A stretch of 64,000 nucleotides of DNA from Pachyseris speciosa (lineage: Eukaryota; Cnidaria; Anthozoa; Scleractinia; Pachyseridae). The DNA is taken from contig JAEMWC010000013.1 of NCBI GenBank assembly GCA_016490735.1, positions 585,001 to 649,000 of the forward strand, written 5' to 3'. Under the pieces are notes generated by a model that searched no databases, was not told the DNA's origin, and was given only the letters and a program-made list of their open reading frames with translations. A program made the position numbers and the translations under genes. Shown here in pieces: positions 49,133-60,870 of this stretch (position 1 is its first letter; each line of letters starts with the position of its first letter).

Positions 49133-49361
49133 GCCAGTCACAACACATGCAAACAGCCAATCAGATGTCGGAACAATCACGGGTAGCCAACGCCAAGCAC
49201 GGGAAATTGCTTGCGCGCGTGCAAGTCACGATCGATTTGGTTTTGTTTGTCGTTGGTCGAGAAAGTGGCACGAGTTGGTAGTAGCAACCAATCACAGAGC
49301 GAGTTGAAGCAAATTCAAAGTAAACGAAAATTCCTTTGACACTCAACCGAAAACCGCTCTA
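49081..49361. mobile_element. CCAAT-rich MITE, full copy
   Basis: Ends AGAGCGGTTTTCCATTGAGT and, reversed, AGAGCGGTTTTCGGTTGAGT: about 24-bp terminal inverted repeats. About 281 bp, no coding potential. Confidence 0.85.
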
Positions 49362-49639
49362 TTCAATTCAAAGTAACTTTCGCACGAAGACCGCTTCGTG
49401 CCATCCTGCCAAATCCCTTTAATTTTCGCGTCCGGCGTCGGTATTGTTTGTCTTGTGTTTACTCATCTTCATTGACATACCTTGCGCCAACTTTTGCCGC
49501 AAAAAATGGCAAACATAAACAAGTTTGAGCTGTAATGGCAAACAGTCATAACAAGCAGTTATTTAGCCAAGCGCAGTCGAATTCTCGCGTTCGACCGCAC
49601 TCGACTGAACAAACGCCCGAAAGTGATGTTAGTTTTCGA

Positions 49640-50040
49640 CCTTTCTAGTGATTCCCAAACGTTACGGCCCACCTGAAAGGAAACAGTCCAGATCAAAATA
49701 CAACGGTGATAAGCGGATTCGCTGTATGTGACAGATGTCTTCGTTACGGAAAAAGAAACCGACAGCGCTTAAGAGAACTTTGTAAACTTTGCAAGCAGAA
49801 CTTTTTGAATAACTTTGTTCTTTCTCTCAAACGCCACGCAGATGGAACAGCTTAGTGTTTTGTTGTAAAAGAAGGCCGGAGAATCAATGCCAAAAAGAGA
49901 ATTAAAGTGACATTATGCTTATTCCGCGGTTGTGTTTACCGTATACTTTTCCTTCAGTTACTCGCCTGTTGTAGCTGCCCGAAAGTTGCGGACCGTTACG
50001 CCTGCTAATTCCGAAAATTAACCATCAAAAAGGCCGAGTT
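49640..50040. repeat. Diverged duplicate, copy B
   Basis: ACAGCGCTTAAGAG, ATGCTTATTCCGCGG and CCTGCTAATTCCGAAAA parallel copy A. A MITE (49081-49361) lies between the two. Confidence 0.6.
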
Positions 50041-52547
50041 ACGTTCTTTCCAGAACGCTAAGGTACTTTTATAAGGGAAAGGAATTTCACAGGAACAAGT
50101 CACGATTAGTTTTAGGTTTACTCAGGTTTTATTGGTTGAGAAAGAGGAGCGACGTTTGCTAACTATAAAAATCGTGGCCTCGATCATTACAGCGTGGTAA
50201 AGCCACTAGAACAAGCAACAATATGTGTTTTTACCAGTGAAATAAAAACTACTAACTACTATGGAATTTTCACTATTACAATCGCGAATGCACGGTCAAG
50301 ACTAATTAGGCAACAGCTTCAGGTTCTATCCGTAAGCACATTACTGACGTAAGATCTTTCAGATCCAAGCCAAAGGTGGAAAGGAACGTAAAACATGATT
50401 GTTTGTGGTTATTTTTTCCCTTCAGTTTTCTAAATTGTATAACATCCCTCAAACTGTCTTTATTATATAGTACACAGCAAACAGGAAATCCTTACCGTAC
50501 AAACAACCTACACATCTCCGTACCTGCTTTATCAGATCAGAACCTATAGTGGCATAATTAAAAAAAATCACATCAAACCTGCGCAAAATCACGTTAAATC
50601 CGTTTTATTTTTCAGCCGCTATTCTTTACTTCTTTTCACTGGCTGGAGATACTCCACGATCATACCCACGCTTTAGAGAATTTCACAAATGTAATACACG
50701 TTTCGCCCCAAATTCAGCACCCTGCGTCTTTCATGGAAATTTTCCCCTGAGATGTTTTCCCTAAGCAAGCGAGCCGCTGTACCAAGACATCTCTTTTATG
50801 TTTCCTTTGTCGTGGGTACACTTTTTATGCCCTATATCTTGGTCTAAAAGTACGAACTGCAGTGGTTGATTTTAGTGAAGCGCTGACCTATCAGATGCCA
50901 CAAAGAATAACGGATTGCCGGCCGCTTCCTATTTTATACCACGAACATTACCGTTCCAAAAACTAAGGCATTTTGTAGGGAAGCGATAATTAAGTTAACA
51001 AGTATACCGATTTTTCTTCTCTTTGCTAAGGTAATAATGTATAGGTATGAATACAAGTCGAACGAAATCAGTGTAAGAACTGTAATGTTAGCGCGTTTTT
51101 AGTCGTGGATACGCGAAAGCGTAGGAACGAGTATTGTGAGGGGGCAGATTATGCAAATTTGTCACTCACTCAGATGTAAACAAATCGATATGTCAACGGC
51201 ATATCAATAGATATCGATTTTCCGAAGCATTGCCGGAATACCTCTATCGGCTTTCCAAAGTAATGTCTGAGGAGCAACAGTCGATCCGATGAACGGAATG
51301 AAAAAAGTAAAGTAAAGTAACTTTATTTCAGCTCGGATCGAAAGAAGTAAACAGCAAATGGAACGTCCGATCAAACAGCCGAACGACGAAAGAAATTATA
51401 ATCAATATTCCGTCACAAGCGCAGCTTCTCCATCGTTCATCCAATTCACGATCTGTAGAAAAAATATATGAGCCGTTCAACCCAAGATATTTTCCAAGTG
51501 TGTACAGGAATTGACGGCGAAAACTTTTGACACCAATATAGCTGCATTCGCGGAGCCATTTTCAGCGTTGGAAATAATATTCTAACGAAAACAATACAAT
51601 CTAAAATTAAATTATTTTTAGGTGGCGCCATCGCGTCTAGCCACAATGTAAACACAAGTTTGCTTTGAGAAATATTCTTCTTTTTAACTAAACGCGCCAC
51701 TTTTTTCAGTAAAAGTTTTGAATGAAACTTGATTATTTTTATATCCAAAAGCATGGCTTCGATGGTTGTTTGTGAAAACGACGGCAAATGTTGCATTTCC
51801 GACCGGCAGTAAAAAGCATAATTTGCATATGTCAAATTTCGGTTGCGTTCACGTTCGTGCGACAGCTTTGTGTAACAATTTACTCGAAATACTGCAGTGT
51901 GTTGGCTGGCTTCGTTTTGGCGAAATCGTCCTTTCGCCTGATATTTATCCGACCATACGGACAAGACAGAAACCTTTCAAAAGGAGCACATTTTTTTTTT
52001 ACTCCCACGATATCTCCCTGCCTCGTTAATTCATTCAAACGCGAATATGTAAATATGAACCCCGAGGTTAAATTGTGTTAAGCTCATGAACAATAAAATT
52101 GATGCTCAAAAGAGCTGGACGTTTCGGAACGCATTAAAAGTTGTTTAAACACCGTTCGAGAAAGAGTTTTCACCCGTTTAAAATAGTTAAAACGCCGTTT
52201 TCACGAGTCACCTTGGCTTAATCCCCCTTATCCCAATAAAGTCACATATCCACGACTTCTTCACAGTTGTACTTTGATTATATTAATTTGTAAATCTTGA
52301 GTAAGTTATCTCTTTCTCCGTTTTCCTTTTTTTGTTATTTAAGTGGCATAGGCTTGATTATTGGAAACTGCGAGTCTTAAAGAAATCAATTTTTACTGAT
52401 TAAAAAAAAAACGTTTTGTGAATTTTTTTCCTCCGCAACGACATCGCCTGGAATATCGCCTGATCAGTATCGAATTAGTACGTAAGATCGTGCAAGATAA
52501 TTGTCTTATTAATTATTCGACACATTGACAACAAAGCACAGTTTCAA
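50041..52547. other. Intergenic region, little recognised
   Basis: An AAAGTAAAGTAAAGTAA run at about 51307 followed by CTTTATTTCAGCTCGG resembles a LINE or SINE 3' tail on the minus strand. The 172-codon frame at 51446-51964 (minus) has no recognisable domain and overlaps open frames on the other strand. Confidence 0.45.
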
Positions 52548-52675
52548 ATGAAGAATGATCCTCGCAGTTGTGAACGCAATTTATGCAATTGCGAAAAGAA
52601 GCCTGTAACTTGTAAATTGCCTGCCTGTAAATTGCGTTCACAACTGCGAGGATCATTCTTCATTTGATTTCATTT
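52548..52675. repeat. Inverted pair of SINE tail fragments
   Basis: AATGATCCTCGCAGTTGTGAACGCAA-type sequence at 52553 is repeated in reverse at 52629-52665, forming a foldback of two SINE tails with no tRNA head. Confidence 0.7.
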
Positions 52676-53692
52676 CGGCAGTTCATGTATGAATTATTTC
52701 ATATATCATTCACAAAGCACAGTTTGTTGCGTTTTCTACGAAAAAGCTGAAAAGGCCGCTATCTTTCTTCCAGGCACACGAAATTACGCATCTCGCAGGA
52801 TATCTGTTATGTAAGCGCGGCGAATATTAGATCGAGTGCAATGACTATATTTTGACTGTTTTCGTTACAATGCGATGAATAATAAATTTACATGTTCATA
52901 GCGCCTACGCATTTCTTTTGGAAACCGAAGTTTCCTGCGTAACAACTTCCCTAGCAACTCAAACACTCTGATGTCAAGGTTGTACGTAAAAACCAGCTGG
53001 AAAGTGTTAAAAATTCGAGTTCCCGTTAAGATACTGGGAGGATCAGAGGACAGCTCCAATATAAACGGTATAAACTCAACTGAAATATTTGAAGGGAAAT
53101 ACGCAGACAATGGCGGACAATATAAAAGCCAATTACGGAAATTAAGTCAATAGGCCTCGTCAAAGGTATATAGGTGTTGACTTAACGTCAAAAACAGCCA
53201 TAAACCTCCCAAAGTTTTGTTTTTTATGGACGACTGGGATTTAAGGTTAAGCGAAAAAAATTTTTTTGGGAGGGGGGTGGGGGGGGGGGGAGAGGGGTAG
53301 AGAAACCACCAAAAGTGTCTGTCAATCAGTTTGAGGGAACAAATGATCGTGGATAACGGTGGACTGATAGTGGCATTTTTGAAAATATGGTTTCCCTAAC
53401 AAACAATTCTACTTGCGAGAAATATGGGCTGTGTATATGTTGTGGTTCAATTCTATGCTTCATTTATTTATTTTTTTACTCCCGTTGTTTTAAACTAATT
53501 ACTGTAGGGAGAAAAAAATTAAACCTGGCAAGGATCAGAAATTAAACTGCAACATGTATACCTTGATATACAGCTCAGTCCTCAAGTGGACAACTGTTAA
53601 TCAGTTGAAGTACATTATTTTTTGTGGACTGGATCAGTAGCGTCTTAACCGCTGGATAAAGGGAGACTGAACATTATTTAACATCTATCCAA

Positions 53693-53891
53693 TCTCGTAC
53701 CCAGAGTCCTCGGGCTGTTTGGTCAGCGGGTGGACGCCCGGAGAGACTCTGGGATAATGAAAATCTGGGGTTAAACAATGGAAGCCGTTACGGGCCAGCC
53801 AATCAAAAAATTTAATTTTTTTCCCATTATCCCAGAGTCTCTCCTGGCGACTAACCGCTGGCCAAAGAGCCTGAGGACTCTGGGTACGAGA
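53693..53891. mobile_element. MITE, about 199 bp
   Basis: Left TCTCGTACCCAGAGTCCTC is the exact reverse of the right end, and the arms extend through the AGAGACTCTGGGATAATG block. Confidence 0.86.
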
Positions 53892-53989
53892 TTAACATCT
53901 ACCGAAACAACATGATCTCTTCTTTGAATTAACGATTAGAGTTAATTGTCAAGTTGCTTTGAATTTATGATTATAGTTTATTTAGAACA

Positions 53990-54080
53990 CTGTTTCTCAG
54001 GACATGGGACTGGATTTGAACCCGGAACTACCCGGCGCTAGCAGGAACAGCCACTTACCACTAGACCACTGAAGAACAAG
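53990..54080 (-). mobile_element. tRNA-like SINE fragment
   Basis: On the minus strand GTGGTCTAGTGGTAAGTGGC and CCGGGTTCAAATCC form box A/box B-like strings. A second fragment of the same type lies opposite at 54325-54400, and the flanks are inverted repeats of each other. Confidence 0.55.
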
Positions 54081-54324
54081 ACGACGGGAAGTTGTACAAC
54101 TAAATATTTAACAGAGTCTTGCATAGAATATCACTGATCTACAGTGATTAGGCCTAAGCGCTGATTTTAAATGGTTCGCTTTTAGTTAAGGTTTGGTGAT
54201 CGGCCCTTTCCATTCACTTTCTAAAATTGTTTTTTAGCGAGTAATTTTTATATGCTTACCACAGGGATGTAGAATAAGCGCATGAATAAAATTGTTTAAA
54301 AATTGAGGTTTGTTTAACCAGCGA

Positions 54325-54400
54325 CGTGGTGGTCTAGTGGTTAGAAGAGAGGATTATTAAGCGAAGATTCGTAGGTTCGAGTCCTGTCCGAACACCGATA
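54325..54400 (+). mobile_element. tRNA-like SINE fragment, partner of 53990-54080
   Basis: GTGGTGGTCTAGTGGTTAGA and GTAGGTTCGAGTCC. The sequence beyond it (54450-54520) is the reverse complement of 53930-53995. Confidence 0.55.
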
Positions 54401-54979
54401 ATTGTCCTTTTACTATAGAAATGCTGACTTCCCAGAATTTCTTTCACACTGTTAGTGTTCTAAATTAACTATAATCATAAATTCAGAGCAACTTGACAAT
54501 TAACGATAATAGTAAATTCAGAGGGGACACTGGGTTGATCGAAACCATGTTTGTGAGCCTGCGAGAATGAACACCCCACACCAAACCCATGTTTTCACTG
54601 AAACCGCTGGTCACTAAATGCGCGCAGTGTTTAAGTCGATGTTATCTAGTACCTTCCCTCATTGAACAACTGGAGCCAGATGATCTGACAAATGGACTCA
54701 CAAATGGTCAATTCAACCGCCTGGAACTATAATCGGTCATTTTACAAATCAGAAAAAAATATTTATTTTATGCTAATTCCAAAAGCAGTCGCTTTGCCTT
54801 ATTTATGCAAATCACCGAAATCGTGAGCCCCTTCACGCTTCTCTCCCCAGTCCTTTGTCATATTTTTTCGCTGCTGACAGCTCACGCGAGTTCGTACGCC
54901 GAACAATACGAACAATAGCGAAAAAGAATAACCACTGTTTTGCAGGCTAAAATGTTCGGAACATAGTGGTTATCTAAAT

Positions 54980-55426
54980 GTTAAGGAAGGGGTAAACCTG
55001 AACACCGTTTCAGGTCGCTTAACACGGATTCAATGTTAAGGGAGGGGTAAACCTGAACACCGTTTCCAGGTCGCTTAACATGGATTCAATGTTAAGGGAG
55101 GGGTAAGCCTGAACACCGTTTTCAGGTCGCTTAACACGGATTCAATGTTAAGGGAGGGGTAAACCTGAACACCGTTTCCAGGTCGCTTAACACGGATTCA
55201 ATGTTAAGGGAGGGGTAAACCTGAACACCGTTTCCAGGTCGCTTAACACGGATTCAATGTTAAGGGAGGGGTAAACCTGAACACCGTTTCCAGGTCGCTT
55301 AACACGGATTCAATGTTAAGGGAGGGGTAAACCTGAACACCGTTTCCAGGTCGCTTAACACGGATTCAATGTTAAGGGAGGGGTAAACCTGAACACCGTT
55401 TTCAGGTCGCTTAACATGGATTCAAT
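54980..55426. repeat. 56-bp minisatellite, eight units
   Basis: GTTAAGG begins at 54980, 55035, 55091, 55147, 55203, 55259, 55315 and 55371, then stops at 55427. First spacing is 55, all others exactly 56 bp. Each unit has GGGAGGGGTAAACCTGAACA and CGCTTAACACGGATTCAAT; units are almost identical. Confidence 0.95.
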
Positions 55427-56032
55427 GTTAATAAATCGTTCGTGTTTCAAGCAACCAAAAGTCCCTCTGTTCATTTCACAAACCTGTGTTGTGAGATACT
55501 TTGTGAAATTTTTTGGTGATTTTTGGGTATATTTGGGAAGAGATTAGTTTTCTCAAAGGATTAGTTAAATTGAGGGAACTAGGAAATATTGAAGATTTAA
55601 TGAAGGTTTAAAATTGAGATTTGAAGTTGGAAATTAGTAGACGGACACCAAACAGTTCCCCAGAAACCTGCAGTGCCCTTGTGGGGTGTCAACTAACTGG
55701 AAGTGTTTCAAAACATTTTTACTCCATTAAAATCCTTAAAATTGCACACAAATTCACGTGTACCCCTACCTTAAGGTACGTAAGCTAGAATCGCTAAGTA
55801 TTACTCTAGAAGAAAAATGATCATATGCATTATAAATAAAGAAAAGTCATAAAAGTCGAGTTTCTTTATTACTCACTCAGTCGCCAAGAGATATATTTAA
55901 TAACCAATTACTTAAGGAAACAAAACTCGATTGTCTCTGAAAAATTAATGCTTTCTTGCAATTTGCGTATTTTTAACAATTATCGCGCGAAATCGCGCGG
56001 AATACTGTCCAATACTCTGAGCCGACGAGGCC

Positions 56033-56135
56033 GTAGCCTGCTTGGCAAGCGTAGAATGGGGAGAGGGATGGGGAGAAAAAAAGGAGGAGGAGATTCCCGT
56101 CTCCCTCCCCTTTCTACGTCTGCCACGCAGGCTAA
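56033..56135. mobile_element. Short MITE with purine-rich centre
   Basis: GTAGCCTGCTTGGCAAGCGTAG at the left pairs with CTACGTCTGCCACGCAGGCTAAC at the right; the centre is GGGGAGAGGG/GGAGGAGG-rich. Confidence 0.7.
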
Positions 56136-56192
56136 CGAGGCCGAGTTGGTTCAAATCAGAGGATATTCCGCAAGATTGAGCAGGGTAATAAT

Positions 56193-56446
56193 CTAGTTTC
56201 GAGCTCGCCATGACCGCTGAAAGAACTGAGAACGCTTTTGTACAGGGTTAGCCTTCACCTTAAGTAAGATATTCACAAATTCCAGCGAGAAGATGACCTG
56301 TTTACAGCTCTGTTTGTTGTTTAATTTTCAAAATCTGTGGCACCTTTCCGCCGGTATTTGTGAATATTGTACTTTAGGTCGAGGATAACCCTGTAAAAAT
56401 GCGTTCTCAGTGCTTTTATACAGCGATCATGGGGAACTCGAAACTG
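56193..56446. mobile_element. MITE, about 254 bp with about 90-bp arms
   Basis: Left CTAGTTTCGAGCTCGCCATG and right, reversed, CCAGTTTCGAGTTCCCCATG; arms continue through TGAGAACGC and CAGGGTTA to TTCACAAAT. Confidence 0.82.
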
Positions 56447-56904
56447 GACAATTGTTTTGTTATTCAAAACATTGATAACAAGGCACAATTTACTGAGTAA
56501 CCATATTTGGACATTGTGACACTTGTCTGTGTTGAATAATAATTTCTAGTGTGATTATACGGATAACATATACATTTGTATCCAAAATGGGGTAAGGTTG
56601 TGCTGTCTTAAAAAAATTGTCTGGAGCCCCTAAACTCTGAACCTTTAAAATCCAGGGTGCCCAGCATAGTAATAAGTTATGCAAGAAATAAGGTTGCCTT
56701 GCCACCAAGAGGCAAAAGTAAGTCGCCAGGGTCAACGGGGTGCTACTCGAGCACAGCTTCTGGGGGCTCGAAAAAGGAGACCTAACATGAAAAAAATCGT
56801 TCGAATCAAACAATACGAATAAAAAAAAATTCCCATGAAGTGCCTCTCAATGTTTGAATCAGTTATTGTAACTTAGGCGCTCTCTCTTGGGACTATTTAA
56901 CAAT

Positions 56905-57182
56905 TAGACTATGAGCTGGAGATTTCTATCGCGTGATAGCTTATAAGGGAACAGCCCGAATCAGATATCACGCATAGAAATCGAGAACGAATAATCTAAT
57001 TGTTTAAGTATAAATCTACTAGACGTTTAAAACTAAACAATCCTCCTCGCATACACTTAAAAAACGCGATGAAGCGGCCGCCATTTTGTTGACAACCGTT
57101 GGCCACTATCTATCACGGCATTGATAGCCCGTAGCGTAGCCAATCAGAGAAAGGCATTCGTGATAGAACACTAGTAGATATA
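56905..57182. repeat. Dispersed repeat, inverted partner of 863-1125
   Basis: GATTTCTATCGCGTGATAGC, CGAGAACGAATAATCTAATT and ATTTTGTTGACAACCG match the left-edge copy in reverse complement. About 275 bp, no frame. Confidence 0.78.
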
Positions 57183-57251
57183 TACTAATCCAGAATAGAA
57201 ATACTCTGCAGGGACGTAGCCTGTGTGCAGACGTCTCCTATTTCCTATTTC

Positions 57252-57955
57252 GGTCAGGAATGTCCTTTAAATTTGGATATCCAATAAACGTAGCGATTTT
57301 TACGAAATATGGCCTTTTGAGCTTAGACAAGAACGAAACTGACCTTTTTTAACGTCAAAGAGAAACGACGAAAATGTCCCTATTTGCCTTTATGTTTTTT
57401 CAAGAAATTATCGTCGAAAAACCAAAGTTGAACCATCATAACAAAATTCAGTCCTTGTTCTAGCTTAGAAATGACTTTTTTTGTTCATATTCTTCTCCCG
57501 AGCGTAGACGCAGCCTTTTGTTCCAGTGCATTCGGGCCTTTCTGCCATTTTCAACGTCTCAACCGCATTGCATGCTCCGACGGCCAAATTCCCAGTTCGT
57601 CGAGTAACAAGCCAAATTCGACAACAAAGTACATCACCTTGCTCGTTTCTTTTAGAAAGTGGACTCTTAGCTACCGTCACGCTTAATGATGCTCACCAGG
57701 CAGCCACTAAAGATGAAAAAGGGCTGTAAACTTAGCAAAAATCACAAGGAAACCGAACTTGGGCCGTTCTTGTGGCTCCACGGTTGAAAAATATCTACAT
57801 GAGGATGACGTTTTCCGAAACCTTGAGCCTCCAGTGCCTTAGGACAGCACCCGACTTTTCCATGGTAGTTTTAAATAAAGATTCACGAAATGCTATGGAT
57901 CGTTTATAGGTGGAAAATCACTCCGAAAACGTAAAAACGGCTGCTAGTCAATGGG
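57252..57955. mobile_element. piggyBac-like element, truncated and internally deleted copy 4
   Basis: Starts within the body (AATTTGGATATCCAATAAAC), lacks about 110 bp near the middle, and ends GTCAATGGGTTAT, so only the right terminus is present. More diverged than the other three. Confidence 0.82.
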
Positions 57956-58382
57956 TTATACTACTTGCTTTATATCTCTTTCTGGAACTTGAATGAAATA
58001 CGCTACGCCTATAAATTTTTTTTGTTTCAAAGTTGTATTTGTTTTGAGGAGCCTGTAGCTCGTATAAGCCCCGATTGTTTCTCTATGGGCATCCTCGCCA
58101 TATGCTTCTTTCTTTTCTTATTAATTTTTTTTTGTATTTTAATATATATCTATTTTGTAACTAGAAGTAAGAAAAATGGCAAATAAACTGAAACTGAAAC
58201 TAGTATTGAAATTCATCACGATTTTACTTCCTATTCTTGGCCTTACTTCTGGATTACACCAGTAGAATGAAATGTCAGTTACCTACAATTGGAATATTTG
58301 TAACACGGCACCATTAAACTTGTGTGAGCTAATGGCGGCCTTGTGCTACCATGAAGGGCTGTAGAGTACGCGCTTTTCGCTC

Positions 58383-58564
58383 TGTGAATAAATTCCAGCT
58401 GATCAGTATCAGATCAATACTGCCCTTGTTCTCACCAATAACCTCTAACAACAAACTGAATGCACGTGAACTAGTGAATAAATTCCAGCTGATCAGTATC
58501 AGATCAATACTGCCCTTGTTGTCATCAATCACCTCTAACAACAAACTGAATGCACGTGAACTAG
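58383..58564. repeat. 91-bp direct duplication
   Basis: GTGAATAAATTCCAGCTGAT starts at 58383 and again at 58474; the two copies differ at only a few bases (CTCACCAATAA versus GTCATCAATCA). Confidence 0.9.
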
Positions 58565-58739
58565 TAATGCTCGTTTGCCGCCATGTGCCGGAAGTATTTT
58601 GGTGTATTAAGATCTCATTGTTTTGGTGCGTTCTTAGGCTTGACGTGATTGGCCGGTTGCGTTATTAACTAATTACTGGTGATTTTGATGCTTCTAACCT
58701 TTGCATGATTATATATTTTCTTTGTAGGAAGTGAAAGAT

Positions 58740-60470
58740 TACCCTTTTTGGTCTTCTATGTGTTCTAACCGTTCAAATTTCGAATGCTATCCCACTTTTC
58801 AATCGCTAGTTACTACGACCAGCTTAATCTCGCATATCCTGAGGAATCAGCAACATCTCTTTTACGCCTTGTAAGCTATATAATTGTTCTAATTTTTAAT
58901 ATTTGTCCCCTTTACTAATGCTAGCAACTACACTAGGAGGCAGTTTTGCCTGACTTAGCCTTGGCTGAAATATCACTTTAACCCCCAATCTATCTATTAA
59001 CAGCCTGAGGAATTACAAAAATACTCTTTATGCTTTAGCTCTTTATCTAAATGTTCTAATTTCGAATTGTTTCCAACCCTCTGCTAGAGCGCTTTTCAGT
59101 TGAGTGTCGTTAGACCAAAACCAGAGCAATTACTCTGACCAATCACAACAGGCACACACATCGCAATGAGCCAATCAGAATACGAAGCAATTCCATGAAG
59201 CCGGCGCAAAGCGCGAGAAATGCGTGCGTTAGGTCTTCATTGGTTTAAAAAAATTGCGCGGGTTTTGCGGCCAATCACACAGCAAAGAAATGCGAAGCTA
59301 AAGCAAAACTGAGGATTTACATTCGATGCTCAATTGAAAACCGCTTTATCAGCTACCAATAGCTTCACGGTCTCACTTACCTACAAGCGATCAGTATCTT
59401 TAAGCATATACACTTTATTCCAAATATACAACCAAAAACTAAAACGTACACACTAGACATACTCTATATCTTCCCCCTGAGAAAATAATAACAGCTCTTT
59501 CGGGCCTTGTAAGTTATAGAACATTTGACCACTCTACAGCTACCACCTACAGGTGGTCTTGACTAACATATCCACTAGCCTAGATATCTTCAACCATAAC
59601 AACTCTTTTGGGGCTTGTAAGTTATACAACATTTGACCACTCTACAGCTACCACCTACAGGCGGTCTTGACTAACATATCCACTAGCCTAGATATCTTCA
59701 ACCATAACAACTCTTTTGGGGCTTGTAAGTTATACAACATTTGTCCACTTTCTATTGCTGCCAGCTAACTTCAGGTGGATTTGTCTAGCATATCCACCAG
59801 CCTAGATATCTTTAACCATAATCTATTTATCTATCGCCAGAGGAATAACAAACAACTTCTTTGGAGTTTGTAAGTTCTATAATTGCTCTACTTTCGAACA
59901 TTTGCTGACTTTCTACTGCTAGCAACTTCTCGTAGCTTTGCCTCGGCTATCCATTAGCTTCAATTGATTTAATGATTATATATCTAACTTAACCATGCAT
60001 AATTTGTTTGTCTACCTTCGAAGGAATCAGAAGTAACTCTTTTGATTTTAGTTCTCTACTTTTGAATATTTTTCTACTTTTTAGATCTTCTCCAAACAGT
60101 TACAGGCGGCATTCCCTGAATATTTTAACCACAATCTACAGCCGATATACCTCCGGGGGAATTACAAACAATTCTTCTGGGTCTTTTAAAGTTACATATT
60201 AAATTGTTCTTCTTTCGACCATTTGTCCACTTTCTATTGCTGGCTGCTTCAAGCGGATTTACCTGACTTATGCATGAGCTTTGATATCTGTAATCATAAT
60301 CTATGGGCTTCTTCCGGGAGAATTACAAAGAACTCTTTCTGGTCTTGAGAAGTATATAATAGTTCTATACTCTTGAACAGATGTCCACTTTCTACTGACA
60401 GCTGCCACAGGTTGCCTTCCCTGATTTATCCATTAGCTTCAGCACCTTTAATTAGCAATATTCATTTATG
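58740..60470. repeat. Degenerate tandem array, units about 108 to 155 bp
   Basis: CTTGTAAGTTATA-type blocks followed by CCACTTTCTA, GCTACCACC and CATATCCACTAGCCTAGATA repeat. The spacing is exactly 108 bp twice (59507, 59615, 59723), then about 155. A MITE (59086-59348) interrupts it. It runs up to the repeat ORF at 60517. Confidence 0.78.
59086..59348. mobile_element. CCAAT-rich MITE, full copy in a tandem array
   Basis: Ends AGAGCGCTTTTCAGTTGAGT and, reversed, AAAGCGGTTTTCAATTGAGC, with TA on both sides. It interrupts the repeat array at 58.7-60.5 kb. Confidence 0.84.
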
Positions 60471-60516
60471 GACTTGCTAAACAATTATGAACTATTCCTC
60501 TGACCCTGAAAGTGTT

Positions 60517-60870
60517 TCAAATGCTGTCATTGCGAACACTCTTCCACTTCCTTTCAGCTGAAGGTTTCTTGTTTTGTTCATCCATGATGGGTTCGTCTTT
60601 TGCGCCAGCCTCTTCTCGAACACCCTGCCACTTCCTTTCAGCTGACCGTTTCTTCTTTGGTTCACCCATGAGTGGTTCGTCTTTTGCGCCAGCCTCTTCT
60701 CGAACACTGCGCCACTTCCTTCCAGGCAACGGATTCTTCTTTGGTTTTGCGCCAGCTTCTCCTCGAACACTCTTCCACTTCCTTTTAGCTGACTGTTTCT
60801 TCTTTGGTTTGTCCGTAGCTGGCTCGTCTTTTACACCAACCTCTGCTCCTTCATCTTCAACTTTGGAATA
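60517..60870 (-). CDS. Lys/Glu-rich 28-residue tandem-repeat ORF, possible tail exon of the kinase gene
   Basis: The minus strand is open from 60870 to a TGA at 60519-60517. It encodes four units of about 28 residues with the core RKWKSVREEAGAKDEP and PKKK; unit length is 84 nt, and the one shortened unit has lost 21 nt, so frame is kept throughout. No domain is recognised. It lies downstream of the kinase exons on the same strand, but the kinase exon ends in phase 0 and the nearest acceptor (60856/60855) would need phase 1, so another exon may intervene or this may be a separate gene. The plus strand is also open here, which weakens the coding evidence. Confidence 0.4.
   Translation of the reverse strand, partial: YSKVEDEGAEVGVKDEPATDKPKKKQSAKRKWKSVRGEAGAKPKKNPLPGRKWRSVREEAGAKDEPLMGEPKKKRSAERKWQGVREEAGAKDEPIMDEQNKKPSAERKWKSVRNDSI

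Noticed and set aside
49700..49855. Plus frame with two CxxC pairs (VCDRC, LCKLC)
   Set aside because: No start codon or splice evidence, and the duplicate at 48.5 kb does not keep the cysteines in frame.
51446..51964. 172-codon minus open frame as a gene
   Set aside because: No recognisable domain, overlapping plus frames of similar length, and no splice or promoter support.
54980..55426. CRISPR-like array
   Set aside because: Units are contiguous and nearly identical over all 56 bp; there are no unique spacers, and this is animal DNA.
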